A stretch of DNA of 64,000 nt from Nematocida ironsii. Taxonomy: Eukaryota > Microsporidia. Both the position numbers and the translations under genes were made by a program. Below the pieces are notes generated by a model. The model had not been told where the DNA came from and searched no databases. It saw only the letters and a program-made list of their open reading frames with translations. Location: assembly GCA_001642415.1 (NCBI GenBank), contig LTDK01000173.1, positions 209,623 to 273,622 on the forward strand, read 5' to 3'. Positions 58,142 through 64,000 of this stretch are shown piece after piece (position 1 is the first letter of the stretch; every line of letters begins with the position of its first letter).

Positions 58142-58462
58142 ATAAGAGAATATTATGATAAATAATCGAATGTTAGATTTAACTGACTATTTATGCATTA
58201 CTATATTATTCTAATATATAAGCATAATGAAATAAATTATTTTTCTAAAGAATATTTAAAATAAACCATTCACTTTTATATTTATAATAGAAAGATGAAC
58301 ACATTTTATAAGAAGAAAATATTTTAATATTTTAATAATTAAATAGACAGACTATTTTTTATTTTCTTCTCTATTAGACATAATATGGAGCTATCTATCT
58401 AATGACATTATTATTTATACACATAACAAAGGTGGTCATCTATCAGAGTGTTTATTTATACT
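58142..58462. other. spacer after paralogue A
   Basis: About 320 bp of AT-rich sequence with no supported gene, repeat or RNA. Confidence 0.35.
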
Positions 58463-58660
58463 TTAGTAAAAGCAGGTTTTCTTGGTGGCATCTCCATTCA
58501 CTCTGATCGCACACAGACTATTTAAGTAGACTGCAGATAGAAAAAATAGGAAAAGCAACAAAATGTAAAGAAACCCCATATTAACAATAATCAGGCATGA
58601 AACAACACGGGATACTGTGATAATCAAAACAAAAAGAACACACAAAGTATCTATATACAT
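58463..58660 (-). CDS. possible small two-helix membrane protein
   Basis: A 65-aa ORF with two hydrophobic stretches ('LCVLFVLIITVSRVVSCLIIV' in part, and 'FLYILLLFLFFLSAVYL') and a short polar tail ending 'KKTCFY'. The base composition is richer in GC than the surroundings, which argues mildly for a real gene. No family is recognised. Confidence 0.3.
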   Translation of the reverse strand: MYIDTLCVLFVLIITVSRVVSCLIIVNMGFLYILLLFLFFLSAVYLNSLCAIRVNGDATKKTCFY

Positions 58661-58757
58661 TATAAGTTATTTTATCTGAGATAATACATCTTTTTCATTA
58701 GAATATACTTCTAATATTGCTGTATAAATAACTGTTTTGTTGTTTATTTATACTGTA

Positions 58758-58948
58758 TGTTGGTTTTGGATAGTGAGATTCAGACCAGGACCGATCAACT
58801 AAGAAATTAGTGTATAATCGTCCACCATCCATAATGGTAATAGGCGTGTTACGGTTATGAGTGATTGGAACTAAAACTATATAATAATTTTATTTTTTTA
58901 ATAAAAGAGAAATTTTCATATGTCTAAGCCTTCAAGAAGAAAACAGCT
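58758..58948 (+). mobile_element. solo-LTR-like element, copy 2, with 5-bp target duplication
   Basis: A 191-bp insert flanked by perfect CTGTA duplications (58753-58757 and 58949-58953). It begins TGTTGGTTTTGGATAGTGAG and ends AAAACAGCT, as copy 1 at 22002-22171 does on the other strand. Shared internal order: TGATTGGAA, TATATAA, AATAAA, ATGTCTAAGCCTT. The middle of the element differs in length and sequence between the copies. Confidence 0.82.
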
Positions 58949-59054
58949 CTGTAACTAAGGAATATATCTTAAATACAACATAATTATAACACCGCTATAA
59001 TATTGGATTATATCTATTTCTTTATACCTTAGAAATAAACTGTTTTAAACTAAA

Positions 59055-59566
59055 TACCTACCAAGGATTGCCTGCGTTGCGTGCCGGTCCGAGACCGAGA
59101 CGGAGAACCTTGAACATCTCCAGCTGGAGTGCCCTGAGTGGCGAGTTCAACGGTTATACTTATTTGATGCGATCCGCCTGGAGATAGGCGCACTATCTCA
59201 AGTGTCGACAAACAGTTTGATCGATGCGCTTCTTGGGGGGAAGTTACCTAAACACGCATGGAGTACTATGTTCCGGGATTATCCCAAAACTAGGACTCAG
59301 TGCGTAGACCGTAGCGTGAGTACGACTCGCGCGGTGGCACGCTATCTCGGTGCCATCATCCCATTGAGGAGAGTGACCTTATAAGGTCCTACTTTGTAAG
59401 CCACGTTCCTCCACCCCTAGCAGTCAAAGACATTAACTTGTTACGGCCGCCCTAGGGACACGAGGAACAGCTTAGAGGTGTAGGAAGAGAGCGTGGCGCT
59501 CGGCGTCCATCTGCTCGAGGCTCCTCGAACCTTATATTAATAAACTGACTTCTAATTAAAAAAAAA
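59055..59566 (+). mobile_element. non-LTR retrotransposon, 5'-truncated copy B
   Basis: A GC-rich insert in AT-rich DNA: the end of a reverse-transcriptase ORF, a 3' untranslated region and an A-rich tail. Its last part matches copy A at 7822-8050. TTTAAACTAAA occurs on both sides (59044-59054 and 59567-59577), a plausible target-site duplication. 5' truncation is typical of target-primed reverse transcription. Confidence 0.85.
59061..59384 (+). pseudogene. C-terminal fragment of non-LTR retrotransposon reverse transcriptase ORF
   Basis: An open frame of about 107 codons with no start of its own. It contains 'CVACRSETETENLEHLQLEC', the C-x2-C...H-x4-C-type terminal motif that follows the reverse transcriptase (and endonuclease) in R4/Dong-like and related elements, then 'PEWRVQRYLYLFDAIRLEIG'. 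It ends at a TAA just before the untranslated region. The polymerase domain itself is absent. Confidence 0.75.
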
Positions 59567-59644
59567 TTTAAACTAAAAAAATAACCTAAGGTATTTTCTG
59601 GTTAAATATGAAAAAATTAAATAATTTTAATTTTAATATATCCC

Positions 59645-62600
59645 ATGCTACTGTTACATAATAGGAAATTTTTAAAGAGATCAGTGATGCGAAGAACGGC
59701 AATAATGAAATATAGTTTTCATCTATCTGTATATCTAGTAATACTAAAAATATTCGGTGTTGTTGTTTGTTCATCAAATAATGAATTTTCAGGTATTAAT
59801 ATGGGAATGAACAACCGAGAAAGCAGCTCACATGGAGTAGTTCCGACTGAGGGCACATTATATTATAATGAAAAAGCAGATGATGCAAATGATTATGTGG
59901 ATGATTATTTGATTAATCCACCAACAGTAGAAGATTTAATGAACATACCAATTTCGCAGCTATACAACTCAAATATTCCAGGAGTACCTTTTAATGTTGA
60001 AAGTTATTTGCAAAGAAGGCTAAATACAGTGAAAATAACAGATAATCAGATGCCAACAACATCTTCACAGATGTATAATACAGAAAGACTGGAGATAGAT
60101 AGAAATAACCCAAATCCAACAAATACAGAAGGATGCGCACTTATAATTAAAAAAAGAAAAGCTGCTGAAGACACAGAAGAACTAAAATGCACAGAAAGAA
60201 GTACGGATACTAGAAGCTTTTCTATACTATATATGGTTAGAGACTCAAAAGAGTATGGAATTTTCATAAACTTTCTTCATGGGTACAAACTAGCTATGGC
60301 AAAAACTAGAAAGAGTGATGAACAAAGTGCACCAGTATTCTTTAATCCAGAAGTGAATATTCAAGATATATATCCTAAATTAATGGATAATATAAATAAT
60401 GCTGCTGATGAAAGTAAATGTATATGGCACGGTTTATATTCTATTAAACAAGAAAAAAATGTGAGAACAAAGTTGGCATTTATTAAACATATATCAATGG
60501 AGTCATATAAAGTAGATCAAATGTTTAAAAATTACAATAATCTATACTCGTATGAATTGATATTTAATTTAAATAAGTACTTAACTAAAGAGTGCCCATC
60601 TTGCTATAATATATCTCTAATGGAACTAACAAAAGAAAAATTAATACCATTTAATTTCAATGAAATTACAATTGGTGACATATATCTTAAAAGGGAGATA
60701 AGTCTTCCATGGCATGCAGAAAGTCTGTTGATTTCATATATAAATAAGACTTTACAAACGTCTTTTGATGTATTAGAAGAAAATTTAGATGATCTACAGC
60801 TAAAAAGACGACTTATATTGATTTTATGCATTCCTGAGATATATGAAGATTTATTCTATATGAAATATGAAGAAATTAGCCGAGTAAAAAATAGAATTCT
60901 TGCAATTTCTCCTAATAGAGTAGTTAAAGCACAATGTAGTCTATTTTGTATTATAGAATATTTGCACGGAAATGTTCACAATAAGAATAATATAATGGAA
61001 GAATCGTACAAGAAACTACAAGAAGCCACAGCGCCATATTCTTTATTATACAAGCACAGCGAAATTGATATATATAAACTTGTGTATAAAGCATTTTCCT
61101 ATTTCTATAAATATTCTTTATATTTATATGAAGTAGACACTGATTATCGCATGAATAATGGCCATCTGACAGAAAAGCAGAAAATTTCGTATGCTGCTAT
61201 GAAAAAATATATAAAGATACCAGAAAACAACATAATTCCATACCAAGGAAAGGGAGTTGTCATAATGCATAATTATAGTAGATGTATCGTAAGATTCCAA
61301 TATGCTGGTGTTAAGACACAGAATGAAAGACTATTAGACAGCATAGTAGACAAACAAGTCCGTTATAATTATAAATTTAAAGAGACTATAAATATATCTC
61401 ATTATTATCACTATCATGTGCAAGTTGTAGATAATAGTGCGCATCGGGTGCATATTATACATCTCCCTTTCTTTGTTTCTAATGGCACTGGAACTATTAA
61501 GTATAACTATATACATACTCTTGAAGATATTGTAGATCATATAAAGAAAACACTCTACACTAAGGTCCAAACACATCAGCAGATTAATGCGGGTGTATAT
61601 CCATTCAAATACAACAGAGCAGAAAAAACATGGTCATTAGTGACTAAGCCGAATAACACAAAGGTCAAAAGAAAAAAATTAGAAGTCACCGAGAATGAAA
61701 TGAACAAAACAATGGAAGAAATGCATAATTCTGGATTTGATGTTGTATTCTACTATATAAAAGAGAATATAAAGACAACAGAATTTGTATTTGCGCAGTT
61801 TAATCCAATAGATGGAATGGTTATTAATAAAGCGTATGAAGAGAGCAAAGAGGAAGCAAAGAAGTTATTTGATGGGTGTATGATAAATAGAACTGCTCCA
61901 AGAATCCCTTTATTCCTGCCCAAGCTAATGACATCTGCGATTCACATGGGGCCATATGTTTTAAAGTCTGAGATGTATGAATCTAAGAGTCTAGGCGATT
62001 ACCAAAACTTAGTCCCAGTTGAATTTTCTAATTGGTTAGACCATCTTGCAAATAAAAATACTTCAAACCAAAAAAAGATCATAGAATTAATCAATCAAAA
62101 TAAGCATGAAATATACTATTACAGTGACTTTGTTATACTTAGTATAAATCAACCATACGAAGACTGTGACTGTTATGGTATGGAGACTGTGCAAACAAAT
62201 TACAAATTTGGCATGATAGAAATCGAATGGTACGCAAAAAAATCATATGACATAGGAGAATATACCAATTATGAACTAGATCTAACATATAGAAACACCA
62301 ATTATAACATGTGCAATGTAATGGAAAGAAGTAAACCAGAGGTATTATATTCTTTCTTAGAAATGCTTCAAAGAAAACATGTGTCACAGGACATGGCCTA
62401 TTATAGTGTATTTATATATACACTAAAAGACACAAATAAGACAAATACAATTCCTCTTTTCTGCTCAGAGCTAAAAGAACATATGAATAATTTATTAAGT
62501 GGAGACAGTGAAATGGACAACATTATTAATCCTATATTTAAAGAAAATGGCAAAAAGTTCAAGGATTATCTAAATGAAAAAATGCCAAGTGTTTATGATA

Positions 62601-62689
62601 TTTCTAAGGTACACATAAGTGTAAAGAATGTTAATTATACAAAGTCTAAGCTTGGTTTAAATTATAATATTTTAAATATTTTCTTCTAA
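59645..62689 (+). CDS. very large secreted lineage-specific protein, paralogue B
   Basis: A 1014-aa paralogue of the 55103-58141 product, in tandem on the same strand with mobile-element debris between them. The signal-like stretch is 'SFHLSVYLVILKIFGVVVCSS', so Met at 59705 is a plausible alternative start. Shared blocks run throughout and the C termini are alike ('NYTKSKLGLNYNILNIFF'). A nearly identical nucleotide tract spans about 61602-62180. Asn-linked glycosylation sequons are common. Function unknown; likely exported. Confidence 0.75.
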   Translation: MLLLHNRKFLKRSVMRRTAIMKYSFHLSVYLVILKIFGVVVCSSNNEFSGINMGMNNRESSSHGVVPTEGTLYYNEKADDANDYVDDYLINPPTVEDLMNIPISQLYNSNIPGVPFNVESYLQRRLNTVKITDNQMPTTSSQMYNTERLEIDRNNPNPTNTEGCALIIKKRKAAEDTEELKCTERSTDTRSFSILYMVRDSKEYGIFINFLHGYKLAMAKTRKSDEQSAPVFFNPEVNIQDIYPKLMDNINNAADESKCIWHGLYSIKQEKNVRTKLAFIKHISMESYKVDQMFKNYNNLYSYELIFNLNKYLTKECPSCYNISLMELTKEKLIPFNFNEITIGDIYLKREISLPWHAESLLISYINKTLQTSFDVLEENLDDLQLKRRLILILCIPEIYEDLFYMKYEEISRVKNRILAISPNRVVKAQCSLFCIIEYLHGNVHNKNNIMEESYKKLQEATAPYSLLYKHSEIDIYKLVYKAFSYFYKYSLYLYEVDTDYRMNNGHLTEKQKISYAAMKKYIKIPENNIIPYQGKGVVIMHNYSRCIVRFQYAGVKTQNERLLDSIVDKQVRYNYKFKETINISHYYHYHVQVVDNSAHRVHIIHLPFFVSNGTGTIKYNYIHTLEDIVDHIKKTLYTKVQTHQQINAGVYPFKYNRAEKTWSLVTKPNNTKVKRKKLEVTENEMNKTMEEMHNSGFDVVFYYIKENIKTTEFVFAQFNPIDGMVINKAYEESKEEAKKLFDGCMINRTAPRIPLFLPKLMTSAIHMGPYVLKSEMYESKSLGDYQNLVPVEFSNWLDHLANKNTSNQKKIIELINQNKHEIYYYSDFVILSINQPYEDCDCYGMETVQTNYKFGMIEIEWYAKKSYDIGEYTNYELDLTYRNTNYNMCNVMERSKPEVLYSFLEMLQRKHVSQDMAYYSVFIYTLKDTNKTNTIPLFCSELKEHMNNLLSGDSEMDNIINPIFKENGKKFKDYLNEKMPSVYDISKVHISVKNVNYTKSKLGLNYNILNIFF

Positions 62690-63379
62690 AAGAAGATCAA
62701 GAATATCTAAAAATTAATTGAATATTAGATTTGACTGACTGTTTAAGTAATATCCATAAAATTATCATTAATCTGAGTATAAAGTTTCTTTAACTCAATG
62801 ATTATTTTAGTAGAAGAATATTTATATGTTATATTATCATTGCATATATACATCAAATATACTTATTATATAAGATTTAGAGTTATATGCGGTGCAAAAG
62901 ACATTCCCATGCCAATAGGAAGCAAATAAATAACTAAAGCAAATTATTCACTATTTTAACATATTCTGATTTATACAGCATATTCTATAATACTAAAGAA
63001 TCTAAAAATATAAAAGGCCTAGAAATAAAATAAAAATAACTTTAATTATACCACCAATCAGAGTATATCTATTACTTATTTGCCACTATAACACAGGTAA
63101 CACCTGAAATATATCTAAGTATAACCTGTCTTACTGCACTCTCTCTGTAAACACTCTTTTTAATATGCCTATACACTGCCATATTGTCATGTATTTAGTC
63201 TATTCTTGCAATAGATCCTTCTAATTCATGCAATTACCATTAAGTTTAATTTAAATAGATCTAGATGCGTATAATGCATGGTCACTCTACCATATTTAGA
63301 CAAATTAATTATTTTTTGAAGGTATTTAAAGGCCTCGCATTCTGAGTTTCAGTGTCCCGGAGAGCTGCTTCTCTTTCTT
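62690..63379. other. AT-rich spacer, no gene seen
   Basis: About 690 bp downstream of paralogue B. I see no ORF, array or tRNA-like structure. Composition shifts toward higher GC from about 63330. Confidence 0.35.
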
Positions 63380-63668
63380 GTGCAGTGAAGTTATAAGTAG
63401 TGTGCTGAGAGGTGCAGGAGAACTCGACATTCAATACTCGGGCGGGGTCTTCTACTATCACATCCCTTCGGGGGAGCCATATGGGTTAGATTATGCTCCA
63501 ATCTTTTTATTAGGTAATTCGACGCATGTTACTTTTTCCCTTGATGCTTGTACATCTAACATTTAGAACCGCTGCGTAGTCTGCACCGACTTAATAAGGC
63601 ACTAGCGCGTACATGAATTCCCCTTCCTGTACCTCTACCACAGCACACTGCTTATAACTTCGTTGTAC
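63380..63668. mobile_element. 289-bp inverted-repeat element with short ORF
   Basis: The left arm at 63380-63418 and right arm at 63626-63668 are imperfect inverted repeats sharing GAAGTTATAAG, AGTGTGCTG and AGAGGT-CAGG blocks with one 4-nt gap. Between them, a frame open from about 63330 to 63566 encodes 'YSGGVFYYHIPSGEPYGLDY', which I do not recognise. The composition is much richer in GC than the flanks. No clear target duplication is seen. It could be a small inverted-repeat transposon or a fold-back element. Confidence 0.6.
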
Positions 63669-63779
63669 CGGATTATACTATATCACTGGCATAGGCGTAA
63701 TATATATGCGATATCTGTGTAGTAAGCTGGACCTCAACTCGCAGTAAGACGCTGTATCAATTACATATACATAATAAGT

Positions 63780-63970
63780 ATGTTTAGTAATGATTTACTG
63801 TAAGCAGACAGTACAGTGCAATCCCCATGTACACAGCCAGTACACCTATTATTAAATAAACGGCTACTCCAATCTGTCTGCTATTTATAAGGCAGTGCTT
63901 GGCTCTGCTGTTCTATCCCCAACTGTATAATATCCTCTGTCCGTAAGCCTCGAATGGCTTTTTATTTTAA
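63780..63970 (+). ncRNA. candidate structured RNA near window end
   Basis: AGCAGACAG (63803-63811) pairs perfectly with CTGTCTGCT (63874-63882). Further on, AAGCC (63945-63949) and GGCTT (63956-63960) form a hairpin followed by a T-run, a layout compatible with an RNA polymerase III transcript. No match to tRNA, 5S, SRP or U snRNA is recognised. It is only a structural candidate. Confidence 0.2.
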
Positions 63971-64000
63971 ATTCTTATTCCATACATAAACTTAAAATTA

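Noticed and set aside
63300..64000. rRNA or tRNA genes in the GC-richer right end
   Set aside because: No recognisable rRNA core sequence and no cloverleaf with a TPsiC-type arm were found; only isolated stems.

Overview
The window looks like a piece of a microsporidian chromosome, with Nematocida or a close relative as my best guess. The genes are eukaryotic and fungal-like: proteasome beta-3, eRF1, DRG-type GTPase, V-ATPase subunit E, Pus7, MLH1, TAF7, Tfb5, APC10, Arp5, UTP13 and a DGAT/SOAT-type MBOAT. Every one reads as a single uninterrupted ORF, most are at or below the usual family length, and spacing is very tight, with divergent starts only 10 to 45 bp apart. Between the housekeeping genes lie large signal-peptide proteins with no recognisable family, present as paralogous pairs. 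This resembles the lineage-specific secreted gene families described in Nematocida. The genus is inference; the phylum is much safer.

Layout. (1) 1-7.3 kb: ordinary housekeeping block (Sen54-like fragment, eIF4E-like, Rtt109-like, Mrt4, MYG1, proteasome beta-3, Arp5). (2) 7.4-37.3 kb: a visibly more AT-rich block. Its intergenic spaces are packed with one short motif, TGTGTAATAAGT and close variants, well over 100 copies by eye and mostly in one orientation within each spacer. It carries a small pair of unknown genes, a 911-aa secreted protein, V-ATPase E, DRG, eRF1, Pus7/Tfb5, a Med18-like protein, E2F, a GRAM-like protein, APC10, acetyl-CoA synthetase, MLH1, a C2H2 zinc-finger protein, a probable beta-propeller protein and an 889-aa helical protein. 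Several of these have in-frame tandem-repeat expansions. (3) 37.3-54.2 kb: a block nearly free of the motif, with a secreted 530-aa protein, MBOAT acyltransferase, a zinc-ribbon protein, a 55-aa SRP40-C-terminal-domain protein, UTP13, a karyopherin-like protein, an AGC-like kinase, TAF7, a second 903-aa secreted paralogue and a polysaccharide-deacetylase-like surface protein. (4) 54.2-64 kb: two about 1000-aa secreted paralogues sharing a nearly identical internal tract, with mobile-element debris around them.

Mobile DNA seen: two copies of a non-LTR retrotransposon 3' end (one with the terminal Cys-His region of its reverse-transcriptase ORF), two copies of a 170-191 bp element with perfect 5-bp target-site duplications (a likely solo LTR), and an inverted-repeat element near 63.4-63.7 kb. 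No confident tRNA, rRNA or CRISPR array was seen.

Functionally the genes do not form one pathway. Many belong to transcription and chromatin (Rtt109-like, Arp5, Tfb5, Med18-like, E2F, TAF7), translation and ribosome assembly (eIF4E, eRF1, Mrt4, DRG, UTP13, SRP40-like), or the host-facing surface (secreted families, deacetylase-like protein). The most unusual signals are the pervasive 12-mer, which also enters coding sequence in several frames, and a set of GGGTTA doublets spaced about 10 bp apart.
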